Of a stretch of 49,514 nt of DNA, positions 1-11,928 are shown one piece after another. This DNA is from Vitrella brassicaformis (lineage: Eukaryota; Sar; Vitrellaceae), in NCBI GenBank assembly GCA_001179505.1, contig CDMY01000570.1, forward strand, positions 1 to 49,514, in the 5' to 3' direction. The notes below the pieces were generated by a model. That model made no database searches. It had not been told where the DNA came from and saw only the letters and a program-made list of their open reading frames with translations. The position numbers and the translations under genes were made by a program. Position 1 is the stretch's first letter, and every line of letters starts with the position of its first letter.

Positions 1-1040
1 CTGCTGCACCGCCCCCCTCCACCTCTCCGTCAGCGGATCCGAAGCGCCGCAGCGCCGCATCGGGGCGGGGCGAGGGCTGGTTGTCACGATTCGGCACATC
101 ATCTGCCATTGAGGAGGCCATCAAGCGTCTTAGTGAGTCGGCAGCCGTCATGATGGATTGCATCGAGCAGCGATGCGGTAGCCTGATAAAAGCGACACGG
201 GCGAGGGAAAGGTGCATTGGACACTTAGGTGGCATTGTGTATCTTGGGTGTCGTGGCTGTAGGTGTGTATCGTCGTCCAAGGTTGCGGGGTCTGCAAGTC
301 GTGGCCGCTGGGAGGAAGCCCTCCGGGTCAGCCCCAATTTGTGCGTTGATTGCCCGTTCATTCAGTAGGGATGTCAGCCATCCATCCATCGACAGCGACT
401 TCCATTTTATAGTCATCGGAGAGCCGCGGATGAGGTCTGCTAGAACTGTCAGGTGCGCAGGGAGAGTCGGCCGCCGATGCGTCTTCGCGTTGTGAAGGTA
501 ATCCGTGTTATCATGTTCCGCGTGCAGATGTTGAGCCGTGGGGTGTGCCGGTGCACCGACCTCGACCTGTCCGTGACGGCCGTCGATGCATCGAGGGCGG
601 CTTGCAATCGATCGGCAGCCGGTCAGGCAGCTCGTCGCTGACCATGTTCTCGCGAGGAGGCGCGAAGGAGTGACGGCCCTGGCGGCCGGTCGAGTGTGGC
701 CTTGGCGGCACCGTGTTGGCACTGACGGGAAGAATTTCGCGTCGCCATGCCGGTGTCTCCGTCGGCACGGGCGATTCGCCGTTTATCGAGCTCTCGTGAA
801 GACGAATGCTGGCCTTGGTGCCGTCTGCATGTGGTTTACTTTCCGCCGAGCCGGTGTGTCTACGGGAAGAGTGAGGATTGCCTTGCTGGTCGTCCATCCC
901 ATCAGACGGCCTGACGCCCTCTGAGGTGTCAGTGCGCATGTCGGCGTGGAGCAACTCGGCTGGCTTGGCGCAGGGCTGGCCGGCGGGGCGGCAGTTCCTC
1001 GGTGGGCGTATGTGGAGATGATGGCCCTCAGCGGCTCTAA
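1..1040 (-). repeat. Dispersed long repeat, copy A (truncated by window edge)
   Basis: The reverse complement of this stretch matches 40790-41835 almost throughout, with scattered substitutions and small indels. Base 1 aligns with about 41835, so the element probably continues past the left edge. The open frames it carries do not stay in register between the two copies: the same peptide appears in one frame here and in another frame in copy B. That argues for a non-coding or decayed element. I recognise no transposase, reverse transcriptase or terminal repeat. The block next to it at about 1041-1140 is purine-rich on this strand and is loosely mirrored by the pyrimidine-rich block before copy B. 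Confidence 0.85.
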
Positions 1041-1790
1041 GTTGCCAGCTGGTGACGAGGGGAGGGGGTGGATAGGTGGGATGGGATGGGCGGAGGGGGA
1101 GAGGGAGGCGGAGGAGGGAGTAGGGGAGGAGGGAGAGACATGCGTGGTTTGGTGGGGCATTGCGCCCGTTCTGAGGCGAAGGGCCATCTGTACCTGTCAC
1201 CAAGCGATAGATGTCGACCAGTGAGGCCGGATGTATGTATGGTGGCGGGCTGTGTCGACGGTACAGACCGATTGAGTTTGCTTTCTGCGTCATGGGTGTG
1301 TGGGCGGCAAGACCGTTGGCGCGTCATGTGATGAGTGCGTGAAACGATGTCTATGCTGTCACACTCAGTGCCAGCAACGCACGGCTGCATTCACTTATCA
1401 TGAGTGTGCGATCATAAAAACACGAGGGTCTGCCGCACCATCCGTGTCTGTCTGCCTTGGCGCCACACTCTGTCCTTTGACCGTCTGCCTGGTGTATGGG
1501 GCCGATCGAGATGTCTCTGTACAACTCTCTCTCATCGCAACAACACACGGAAGAGCGACAGGCAGACAGACAGATGGTGCGGCAGAGCCCGACACAGGCA
1601 GCGCATCCAGCGGCGGCAAAGAGAGAGTGAGCAGGGGAGTCAAAACCACTCACATCTGACCGACAGACAGACAGGCAGACAGGGAAGGAGGGAGGGAGGG
1701 AGCATTCGTCCAGACATGCAGGCAGCAGTCTGTCTGTCTGTCTGTTGTTAAGACTATCCTAACACGGCCACCTCTTACTCGTCCACTCAC
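1041..1790. other. Intergenic, no supported gene
   Basis: A GGAGG-rich purine tract (1045-1140) is followed by unremarkable sequence and then CAGA/CTGT tetranucleotide runs between about 1560 and 1745. Open frames here are short and show no recognisable domain. The stretch lies downstream of the minus-strand gene that ends at 1791. Confidence 0.5.
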
Positions 1791-4169
1791 TCATGTGGTC
1801 ATCTTGGTGTCCTCCTCTCGCGGCCTCTTGGCCTGCTGATCAGCCCCGCCCTCGCACTCCTCACGCTGTTGCTGCTGCTGGCCATCCATCTCTTCTCGCG
1901 GCCGCTTCGTACCGCGGCGACCCTGAACAGTGACGCAGCACACGCAGACATAGAGCGGTGACAAGGCCATGTGTGCCACTTGTGGCAAACAATCCGTCAT
2001 CATCAGGCCATGCATACTGACTATGTGGTGTACCTGGTCTTCGAGTGTGATGATTCTCTCGCGGAGCTGCTTGTTCTCGGCCTCCAAACGCCGCCGGTCG
2101 GCCGCCTCCTGTGCCGCAAACAGACACATACAGACAGACAGACAGACATGCTTACAGAGCCCATAGAGGCGACAAACACAGCCGATTTTGGCTGACCTGG
2201 GTGGCGCTGTTGATGAGAGCGTTGTATAGCTGCTTGAAGTGGTCGTCCTGTTGTGCGTCGACCGCTTCCTTGAGGGCGTCCTCGAAGGCCTCTTGGACTT
2301 CTGGCGGGAGGGTGGGCACGATGGGGAGGACGGCAGGCAGCACACTGAAGCTCTCGCGGATGGCGTCGCCCGTCAAGTTCTCGCCAATGGTATCATATTT
2401 AGACTGGGGCACATCCTGGATGGCCGCAGAGAAGAAGAGGCTGAGGGGCAGTCTGTAGTACGATGCGTTTGTGAGGCAGGAAACCAGGTTGAGAGCGATC
2501 TCACGATGAATCGACCTGCATATACAACACAACACGACACACAGGGGAGACGGCTTAGTCTCATGTTCGTGCACTTTGCGTGTCTGATTCTTTCTCACAT
2601 ACCTGGCCATCCATGAGTGTCACGCCCGCCCAGTGTCCGTCCCTGGCGCATAGCCTGAGATAGTGGAAGGCCAGGGTGCGCATGGGAAAGAACCGCACCG
2701 TCACCTTCATCTTCACCTCCTTCAGCCTGGCGTCCCCCTTGAGTGCCTCAGCCGAGATGTTGGCCTCCTGGACACCCAACGGTTGCTCTGTCCCGAGCAG
2801 AATGAACGAGAAGACGTCAACAGAAGCACCTTCCTCGCCCATCTCGATCCTCGTCCCCACGTTGATGACCGGAGGCTCATGAAGCTTGACGGACGAGGGA
2901 CGACGGGAGTCGCCAGCTGCCGGTTGCGTCGCTGCCGTGCCCTCAGCAGCACCGCAGGGAACCTCCAATGAGAAGTCGGCGCCGAAACACGACACAAATG
3001 TCTCCTTTGCCCTTGATCCAAGAGAGTCCGGCATAAGCGTGCCGATACGGACATTCCAGCCGCGAACGTCGCCGACTTTCGCATCAGCATCGCGCGGGGC
3101 ATCGGCTGGAGAGTCCCAGGGAAAGGGGGGGCCGTGACGCAGCCCGGCCACATCGACGAAGATGTTGCCGCGCTCGATGGATCCCCTCTTGCCGTCGTCG
3201 AAGGGGTGTGTCGTATACGACGCAGACGAGGTGAAGATGTCCTGCTCGAAAACGGCACCTGTGGACAAGACAAGAGGATGTCAGACGGTGGTGGACGACT
3301 CCATGTCGGTGGGCTTCTCACTATGTGCGTCAGAGAGCCCTGGGCTTCCCGTGGCCTCGGTGATGAAGGTGCTCAGCTCGTGGCAGGGCATATCAATGCG
3401 CCCATACGAGAGCTCGTCATCGACGGTGCCCACCAGGCTCACGGCCGCCTTGCTCGCGTCGTCCTCTGCCTCCCCTCTCTCACACCGACGCCACTGCGCC
3501 CGGATGAGCTGAGGCGCCTTGAGCAGACAGGGCAGCAGGCCGACGCGAATGTCCTTGTGGCGGTGAATGAAGCGGGCGATGAAGGCGTAGCGGGCGAAGC
3601 TGTCCAGCAGGCTGGCTACTGGCCAGCTGCTCATCTCGCAGCCAGCCGCCATGCACCACCTGAACCAAAGCAAAGACCCTTCAGCAGGCAAACAAGAAGC
3701 GGTAACCTCCCTTCTCCAGCTTACCCGTCGGTGGATGCGCCAGAGGAGACTCTGTGTGCTGCCCGGGGTGAAGATCTTGTCGGTGTCGAATTGGAGGTAT
3801 TCGAGTGCGATCATCGCGTCCAGCAGGTTGTCCTTGGTCAGCGAATTCACTATGTCAATCTCGTGTTGGAGCACCACCACACCGACGGCTCGAGTGACCT
3901 CCTTGATGCGGACCTCTCGCTGCTGCGACTCCTCAAACGCACCTTCCAGCACCTGTTGGTTGATCCACCAAACATGACAGAAGCAAAAGAAGAAATCAGC
4001 CGATGAATCATCTGTCATTCTTTCGTCTGCCTTGTGTGTGTGCTTCCTTCCTCACTTGCTGCAAGTACTTGAACGGCCGAGCAATGCCCTCATGCACTTT
4101 CAAAGGCGCGTCTGCTTCACCGTCGTCGGGGAAGCGCACGGTGATGGTCCGCTCTGTGAGGCTGTCCAT
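1791..4169 (-). CDS. Unrecognised multi-exon protein, possible BTB/SKP1-like N-terminus, coiled-coil C-terminus
   Basis: The start is the ATG at 4167-4169 (protein begins MDSLTERTITVRF) and the stop is TGA at 1791-1793. Exon 1 ends at 4056 with donor GTGAGG; exon 2 begins at 3952 after CAG. A clean 62-nt intron runs 3321-3260 (GTGAGA...CAG). The first hundred or so residues (KVHEG..., then LLDAMIALEYL) loosely resemble a BTB/SKP1 fold, but this is weak. The middle exon (3259 to about 2600) is a well-formed open frame with no domain I know. The C-terminus contains a heptad-like segment (RRRLEAENKQLRERIITLE), then a Q-run and two KRPREE motifs that could act as nuclear localisation signals. Two junctions, near 3724-3660 and 2600-2515, do not join in frame at the obvious CAG acceptors. 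There I may have the wrong splice site, or the first 'intron' (open in frame) may be coding. Confidence 0.7.
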
Positions 4170-4567
4170 TGCGATGAATGAGAGTGAAGGGAAATGCAAA
4201 GCGAAGCAGTATAGCCGTTCTCCCACTGCTTCCTCCTTTAAATTGCCTCGAGCTCTGGTGCGAGCTTTACGATCGCCAGAGGATGGAGCCGAATGGAGTT
4301 GCTGGAGGTGAGGAGGGGTCAGAAATGGGAAGCAAAGAAGCCATGAGGCCATACGTGTGTCGGATCTTCCAACACACACGGCTTCTGTTCATGCCCTGTC
4401 AGACACAGCTGCGATGAAAAGAGGTCTCCATGAGCCCGGCTGCGAGAAGAACATCAACAGAAGAAAGCCCTGTCACCGAAAGCAGCACAGGTACACAGCA
4501 TGAAAACTGCTCACATTCTGCTCAATGTCGAGTTCTGTGTCCATCCCTCAGACGCTGACTGACAGTG
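4170..4567. promoter_or_regulatory. Divergent intergenic spacer
   Basis: This 398-bp interval separates the start codons of a minus-strand gene (4169) and a plus-strand gene (4568). It must hold both 5' UTRs and promoters. I see no TATA box or other recognisable element. Confidence 0.35.
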
Positions 4568-6034
4568 ATGAGCTGGCTACCCCGGTGGCGGACGTCTCGT
4601 TTCTCTTATCGGCGAGTGGCCGACCACCGTCAGCTGCTGTCAGCTTCTGATGATGTTTATGAGTCCATCACTCAGCCTCTATTGGTCGTTATTGCCGGCG
4701 GAGCTGGCGCTGACCAAGGGCTTCCTGCTGAAGTGTTTGCTCGTGTGGTCATCCCTTTGCTCACTGTCGACGACGCCGTGAGCCTCCGGGCGGTCGGCAA
4801 GGCTTACGGCACTCAGCTGATCGATGAGGGGTTTCTACTGCGTCGCATCAACAGCTGCCTGACCCATCAACAGCTCACAGGCCTCATCGATGTGGAGAGA
4901 GACCGCGGCATCGACCCCTCGGCCCCTCCCCTCCCACCATCCATCTCGCGATTTGGGTACCTCGCTCGGTGTGCCTACGTCATCGAGCGGGCGGCTGAGT
5001 GGCGCCATATGGCCACATTCATCAGGGTGGCGAGTGTCTACGGTTTGGCTGATGAGCTGCCCCTTGTGCTGTCGGCTGAGGGTGTGGCTGCTCATGTGCC
5101 CGACAAGGCGACTTTCCATCGACTGCCCGCTGCCATGGCCGTCTACAAGACACTTGGCCATCAGTTCCGCAGTCCCCCTCATCACAGAATCCCACGGCGT
5201 CAGCTCACAGATGGCGGCAAGTGCGAGACTGATGTCTATGTCATCCCCGCCAACATGCGGGGCCGAGTCCTGGCTGGGACTGCTCTCGTCCTCTATTTGC
5301 TGCTGTGGGGCTGGCTCGTCGTGACCATCCCGCTGTCTCTCGTTCCTGATATGCGCAGCACCCCACATGGTGTCTGGTTCGTCTGGTTCATCTTGTGCTG
5401 CCTCGCCGCCTAAGGGGCTGGAGCTGTGCTCATGACGCTCTTCGGCGCTGTGGCGGGCCTTCACGGATGGCTTCACGCAGTCTGGCTGCATTGGAGGAGG
5501 AGGAGAGTGCAGTGGTATGTTCTCGGCTCAAGGCGATTCCGCACCATCGAGCGTGACGAGCTGTTGCTGTTGCGGCTCGTCCCATTCGTTGGGACCAATC
5601 CCCTCACTGACCCACCCATCAGCGAAGGGTTCAGTGATAACCGCTTGTATCCCACCTTCAGCGGCTTCATCCTCGACGCGCTGCTACAGCTGGACCATGT
5701 TCGTTCCCGCATGAGGGTCGCTCTTGACATTACAGTGCGGCGGTGCTGTCCGTGTTGGGATGCCCCTGATCCCCACCTGGTTATCATCAACTTCGCACAA
5801 GGCGTCATGGGGCGAGTACTGCCGGAAGCACTTGGCTACGGTGACGTCTGCGTGATGGTGCTGTCACTGAATGGTGGGTCTGTGGTGGCCGCCATGTCCG
5901 TCATCCACCAGCGCATTGTGGTCAGGACGACCGAGGCGGAGGTGGCCGGCTGGGTGACTGACGACGAGCGGTTCCCTATGACCATGGCTCGGGTACGGCA
6001 GCTGCTGAGGCGACTCGGGGTCGGAGATGTGTGA
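4568..6034 (+). CDS. F-box-like membrane protein with an in-frame TAA
   Basis: One reading frame runs from ATG 4568 to TGA 6032-6034 (489 codons including both stops), broken only by TAA at 5411-5413. There is no obvious intron. The N-terminal third has an F-box-like pattern (LPAEVFARVVIPLL then VDDAVSLRAVGKAY). Hydrophobic helices follow around codons 236-262 (VLAGTALVLYLLLWGWLVV), just before the stop (VWFVWFILCCLAA) and just after it (VLMTLFGAVAGLHGWLHAVW). The cytosolic-looking remainder has no domain I recognise. The stop falls inside a hydrophobic segment that continues in the same frame, so this may be a nonsense allele, a base error, a tiny 45-nt intron (GTGTCT...CTAAG would be in phase) or readthrough. 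If the stop is real, the first protein has 281 residues. The F-box call is tentative. Confidence 0.65.
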
Positions 6035-6638
6035 CATGTCGTGATGAGAATCTATATGTCCAAGCTTTTTGTTTGTCTGACTCCAATGCCGTGAATTCAT
6101 TGGTGTATCTGTCCACACCGATACTGCGGGCTCGCACTTACCCGTTCGCACGCACACAGCCCCGTCGCGCACACGCATCGACTATTGGCGCGACACAACA
6201 CGCCCACGACGCAGGCAGGCAGACAGACAGACAAGCAGACAGCTCCATTACGCGACACACAGACACACAGACATACACACAGACAGACAGACGCACAGAC
6301 AGACAGACGGACGAAAGCAACACCGACTTACGGCAAAGCTGCAGAGTGCGGCATCCACACATTGAGGACACGCACAGCGGGAAAAGACACACTCATTCTC
6401 CCTCCCTCCCCCCTTCCCCACTGCACCGCCCGATCAATGAAGACATCCATCAGTCAAACGACTGCTGGCAAGTCGCCGAGATCCACAGGTGGCCCATTCT
6501 GTGCTCATGGTGTGTCTCTTGTCATGCTCGCACTCGGCTTCCCACTAGCACCCAGAACTCCAACTCGTCCATGACTCTCATGCCAGGCACATGCTTGAAC
6601 ACCAGAGAGAAAACCGGATTCTGCTCACCCACATGTGC
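6035..6638. other. Convergent intergenic spacer with CAGA tracts
   Basis: Lies between the stops of two convergent genes. It holds ACAGACAG runs at about 6215-6310 and little else that I can see. Confidence 0.5.
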
Positions 6639-7653
6639 TCAGAGGCCATCATCATGCTCGTCGGTGAGTTCTCCACCAGGCTGTATGTCCCCGGCAGCCA
6701 ACAGATGCCATAGTTCAGCCTCGTTGAAAAGCCTTGTCTGCGCCACGAGGGCAGACCAGGGAGAGCACAGTGCGATTTTCGCGCACACGAGCAGTAGTGT
6801 TGCCGCATAGCCGAAGGCTGCAGACATACACACCAGAGGAAACATGGAGATGGATCGACGGTAACTGCATTCGTCATGCTGTCTGCGTCGACTTACGAGC
6901 GTAGAGCAGGACGGCGGCCATCGTAATGACGCCATAGGTACACGCTGCGAACTGCACAGCCATGTTGTGGTACGTCCCATACACAAGCAGCACATTGAGG
7001 AAAGCCAGGAGAGGGTCGCCCACTGCAAACAAGGCACCAAACCGACGAGTAAGGAAGGAATGAGAAAGGTGCTCGCCAGCCCACCGAGGCCGCTCATGGC
7101 GACGATGCCGGCCAATTTGACGTCCAGCATCGATGCTCCCAGGGCCACCATCCACAACCCAGCCAAAACTGCACGCACCAACACACCAAACAAAACAAAC
7201 AAGGCGAAGATGCAGCACTATCGCCCAGAGACTGAATCTCTTAGAGAGCAGTGCCCAGTAGAAGCGCATCTTGGCCGGCACGTCAGGGAGACAAAGCCTC
7301 ACCCGACGCTGCTTGCCCCACACCTCAGACACTACATCCATCACCAGGCAGCTGCCAGGACGCTGTGTCATGGTCTCCTTGACACACACATCATGGACAC
7401 ACGAAGACGGACTGGGGCTGGGATCCTGGTCGCCGGCAGCAACACACACTCGACATGCCGGCGGATGCTGGGAAGGACACACGCAGCCGTTGATGGCGCT
7501 GCCTTCGTCCGCTGCTGCTACTGCTGCTACTGCTGCTGTATATGTGGCCAAGTCGAGCGCATGAATTATGACAGATCTCGACGGCATAGCTCTTGCTGCT
7601 GCCGCTGGGCGAGTGGCATCGATGTCGTCGAGGGCCGGGGAGGCTGAGGACAT
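6639..7653 (-). CDS. Multi-pass membrane protein, family unknown
   Basis: The start is the ATG at 7651-7653 and the stop is TGA at 6639-6641. About four exons are visible. Exon 1 (MSSASPALDD...) is A/S-rich and then enters a helix (FYWALLSKRFSLWAIVLHL). Exon 2 gives two hydrophobic stretches (VLAGLWMVALGASML and LAGIVAMSGLGGLASTFLI). The next exon gives LLAFLNVLLVYGTYHNMAVQ and YGVITMAAVLLYA, ending at a textbook GTAAGT donor near 6898. The last exon gives FGYAATLLLVCAKIALC and a soluble acidic tail ending DEHDDGL. I count five or six membrane segments. No transporter or channel signature is evident, so function is unknown. Small introns near 7200 and 7040 are inferred from frame changes. Confidence 0.65.
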
Positions 7654-8330
7654 GCTGAGATCTCATCAGAAGATGATCAATGACATCTCAGCCGATAATG
7701 GCGTTTCTCACAGGCACCCTTCCGTGAGCCAAAGACGCCCCACTGCCCCTTCTTCTTCTTCTCTTGCCGAGCCCTCCAACACTAAGGTGCACAGACGGCA
7801 AGTCATTCTGTGGGAAGGACGAACCAGATCTGCGTACCCGCGATGTCAACGATGGCCAATGAGCTGTCCTGACGGCCTGCCGGTCGGCAATTCCATTCGA
7901 GGGAAACGCGAGCTCAAAAATAAGACCTCCATATCGACTCCTTCTGTTTGTTTTGTCTGCCTGTTTCACTGAAAGTGTGTGCGATCTCACCGGGAATGCA
8001 CCTGAGCGATAAAATAGCAAAACGAATTTGCCAAGTTCGAGAAAAGCGGAAGTTCGATCCTCACTCGATCCCGAGAAAGAGGAGATGCTCGGCAGCGCCG
8101 ATGCTTCAGAAGACTCACTGACGACCATGGGCGACTCCCATGGTGCCACATTGCATCACAACTCGTCGGTTCTTTTGCGAGCCCTTGAAGCAAACGAGAG
8201 TCGCGTTCGTCAAGTCGCGTTGATTTGTGGCCAACGAACCGCCCGGAGGAAGGCTGTGTGCCCCAATCGCTTCCTCAGATCTATTAGACCGCCTCTCGGT
8301 GTCCCAGAGGGTTGAGCGTCTTGCGCAGCG
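7654..8330. promoter_or_regulatory. Divergent intergenic spacer, no supported gene
   Basis: A 677-bp spacer between divergent starts. A 153-codon minus-strand open frame (7688-8149) crosses it, but it lacks splice or domain support and I do not call it. No clear core promoter motif is visible. Confidence 0.35.
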
Positions 8331-10518
8331 ATGGAAGAGGACGGTCGACAGGTGCGGCGTATGACAGCACCGCTTGCAATGGATGCGCATATCACCAGCC
8401 GGGTTGTGGCTGTCTTGTGTGTGTTGGGTGCATGCGTGCAGGTTAAGAGGTATCGCCCTGGGACCGACGCACCGGCGGCGTCTTCATCGGCTGCTGCTGC
8501 TGCTGGTTGTGACACCGATGAGGAGCGGCAGCGGCGGGAGGAGAGCGAAAGAGGGACCTTCGTGAGGAATGCACCTGTGAGCCAACCACACGAACTGAGG
8601 CCATCCACTGATGGATACCGACATCTCTCGCCGTCCCGTGTGCCGTGTGGTTGTGTGCTGCCATGTCAGAGGCGGCAGCAGGATCAGCAGATGGATGGGG
8701 AGGAAGGACATGATGAAGCTACGGAGACCGGGCTACGCCGCCCGCCAGCAGCACCACCTCACCATCAGTGCAGCCGACCAAGACCAGCGGTCCTTTTGGC
8801 AGGCGGCAACCATCAACCTCGTCAAGGAATGGGCCACATACCTCAGGCAGCTCACAACCATTACCCTCCGCCACCCCATCGGCGCTGCTCGCTGGTGTTG
8901 GGACGTGTTTGTGGCCATGGTGGAGGGCCACGTTGCCGGCCGACGGGCAGCCAACATGGGCGGCGGAACTCTGCACACCCTCACCATCGAAGGGGTTTGG
9001 CTGACCGGCACGGAGATGCAGACCCTGTCGAGGACAGACCCGCCCCTCCCAGCTCTTCTCGACCCGCCCCCCACCCTCCACGCGCTCACCACCATTGAGG
9101 GCCTGACCCACCACCATTATGGGTTGGCCGACCGACGCTGGGTGATGCCCTCACTCGCCACCGTGCGGCAGGAGGGTTGGGGTTCCGGCAGATTGGGGCA
9201 GCTCATCAGCTCGTCCCGCTCCCTGCGGCGTGTGGACGGCAGCTTTGGGGGTGAGGACTGGGCGGGTGTGCTTGAGGGAATCCCTGTGACACCTGCTGAG
9301 CAGCAGGGGGGGCCACTCGCACAGCTGGAGAGCATCGGCACCATCGTTGTCGATGGCAATGAGGCGGCGGGCATAGATCGGCTTCGGGTGATCACAAAAG
9401 ACGCACATGTACAGCGGCGCGTGCAGGTTGGCTCATGATGTCCTTGCTGTATGTGTTTCTTGTTGCGTTCAGGAAGTGCTCGTGTCGCGTGGCTGTCGAC
9501 GGTCACTCAATCAGCTGCACGTGCGCTTTGGTCGCTTCTACTGTATCGGCCGCCGCACGTTGCCCGTGCTACTGGCTCTCGACCGGCTGGTCGGCGCCTG
9601 CTGCCTACCGGACGCCCCACTCACGCTGACCACCACCGAACCCCACACCGAAGACTTCGACCTCGCCATCTTCTACCACACCGAGTTCCCCATCCACCCC
9701 TCACCCTCATTCAAGACCACGCTGCAGGAGCTAGCCCGGCAGGCCACATGGGTGAAGTACATCTTCACCCAGGACGGCCTCACCTCACCGACCCGTACGA
9801 CAACCCCTGCGAATCGGCAATCGAGATGGCCAAGACACTCTCATTCGACGAGGCCACGGATGTGGTCGTCGTGAATGCCGTTGGCTTCCATCCGCCACCC
9901 GACACCCCATCGCCCCGTCCCACCATCATCACACACCTCAAGCCGTTCCCGGGAGCCTCACGGTTGTGTGTCGCCGACAACCTGGCTGGTGCAGCTGGCC
10001 AGCTGCTCGCCGCCAAGATGCCCAAGCAGATGGGAAGGGCGGAGATCGAAGGGGTGTCGGGTGAGGAGATGGTGGGCGTGTTGACGGCGCTGGGGAGGGA
10101 GAGGGAGGTGGGTAGGGTGGAGATGGTGGGGGTCGGGGTGGACCAGTTGGTGGGGGCGGCCGACAGGTTGCCTACGATCAAGACGCTAGAGTTCTACATG
10201 ACACGTACGTTGAGAGACGTGTTGAGAGAGAGGGAAGTGTGTCCCTCTGTCCGTCCTCATTGCTGCCTTTGTGTGTGTTCATCTTCAGTGCCTGCTGGCG
10301 TGGAGGATGCGGGCAGCTTCGTCCGCACCGGCCTCTCGTCGCTGGTCTCGCACATCAGGGGCCTGCAGCGCGTGTATCTGAGGGTCCAGGACACCGACGA
10401 TCATCAGCATGATTCCATCCGCGCCTCCCTCCCTAACGGCGCCAACGTCGATGACTTCACAATCAGACATTTGCACTGTCGACATTCCACCGCCATGGAG
10501 GCAAGTCGCAGTGCCTGA
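8331..10518 (+). CDS. Unrecognised protein with an apparent frameshift near 9780
   Basis: The start is ATG 8331 (MEEDGRQVRR) and the stop is TGA 10516-10518. Early exons include KRYRPGTDA, an alanine run and an EERQRREESE charged patch. The main exon from about 8675 contains SFWQAATINLVKEWATYLRQ and runs to a donor at about 9395. The next exon starts after CAG at about 9471 with EVLVSRGCRRSLNQLHVRFG. The frame then changes without a plausible intron between about 9770 and 9800: upstream it reads WVKYIFTQDG, downstream DPYDNPCESAIEMAKTLSF. The change occurs at a CTCACCTCACC direct repeat. A further short intron lies at about 10200-10290. The last exon contains VSHIRGLQRVYLRVQD. I recognise no family. 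Alternating hydrophobic periodicity hints at a repeat-type (LRR-like) fold, but this is weak. Confidence 0.6.
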
Positions 10519-10935
10519 CGGTGAGGGACGGGCGCTTGATCAGACGGAGGTGTATCTCATTGTTCTGTATTGTGTGTTGGTGGTTGTCTGTCAGGCTGGT
10601 TGTGTCGGTCAATCACTTTAGCAGTCGTACGGGACGGGCAGTGCGACGATTCTTAGCTGACGCCATGCCATTCGTCACGGTGTGCTGCATAGCTGCCTGC
10701 CTGAGAGAGTATATCTATGTGTTGACGAGTGGCGCTATGGCCATGAATGTCACGTGTGCATGGCGTCATCACTGAGTCACGAACGTCGCACAACTCACCG
10801 ACCGCCACACCCACTGTCACTGTCCCCCACACTCAGCCAGCACCGTCAGTGAGAGAGTCTCGCACAGCACACAACGTGAAACCACCCGCCGCACAAGCAG
10901 CGTCACTCACACCCTCCCTCCCTCCATCCCTCCCT
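10519..10935. other. Convergent intergenic spacer
   Basis: A 417-bp spacer between convergent stops. It contains a CCCTCCCT pyrimidine run at about 10912-10942. No gene is seen. Confidence 0.5.
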
Positions 10936-11878
10936 CTATCTCTCTGCATGGTGCTGCTGCAGGTAGATGTCGGCAATGCGCGCCAGTGATGGCTGGGGCA
11001 GCCACAGACCGCTCAACACTCGCCAAGGCCCTACACAGCACAGACAGCACAGACACCAAACCACACAGACAGACACCCGTGCCTCCCTCTGGGCTCTTTT
11101 GGCTGACTGACATACGTGGCAGCGACTGATCGGCGGTGTCCTGTTTGTCTGGTCTGCTGGGTGTGGCTTCTTCGTTGCTGCTGTTGTCGGGCTTATCGCT
11201 TGTCGGCTGCTGCTGCTGCTGTTGCTGTTGCTGCAGCTGAAGGACGGTGGTTGCCTTGGCGGCCACTCGGTCAGACTCGCCTTCACGATCCTCCCACTTG
11301 CCTACACATCGACACACACACACACACACACAAACAGACAGAGAGGCCGCCGTGGATCGACGCCCTCTCTCCCACTTACGCAGCAGCTTCGAGTAGTTCA
11401 ACAGAGCCTGGGAGTGCACTGTTCGCGCGCGAATGCCCTGGTAATTTACCAGCAGCAGCCACACACAGACGGTCTCCTTCGCTCTCTCTCGCCACGTGAT
11501 GTGTGTGGTGTGTCGCTGACTGACCGGCGTCATGTCTGTTTGGCGGTGGTGCTGTAGGTAGACATCGAATTTATCGAGGGCCGACGTGAAGAGCCCCTCG
11601 GCCACCACGACCTGCTGGAAGTGGCTGTATACCGCAGCCAGACCGCTCAGCAGAGCCGCCATGCACAGACCACCTGCACACAACGATGGACGGATGCCCC
11701 TTGTGGTTGCCTCTCCCTCCCTCTCTCCTTCTGTCTCTGTCAGTCACCTTGCTCTAAGTCCGCTTTGCCTTCAGCGCGTTTGAGGCCCTTCTTGAGCAAG
11801 CCGATGCCACTCTGCACTCGTCAAACACAGGGCGGGCAATCATTCTCTGCGGGGGGGGTGTCTCTGCGCTCTGTACTT

Positions 11879-11928
<50 letters not shown>

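Noticed and set aside
511-1293. 260-codon minus-strand open frame in repeat copy A and its 313-codon counterpart in copy B
   Set aside because: The shared peptide is split between different frames in the two copies because of indels, so coding constraint is unlikely.
3660-3724. 65-nt intron (GTAAGC...CAG) in the first gene
   Set aside because: Splicing it throws the next exon into a frame that soon stops, whereas the unspliced frame stays open; left unresolved rather than called.
8040-8070. GTTCGATCC resembling a tRNA T-loop
   Set aside because: No matching acceptor, D or anticodon stems can be built around it.
7688-8149. 153-codon minus-strand open frame between divergent genes
   Set aside because: No domain, splice support or sensible neighbour exon; it occupies the presumed promoter region.
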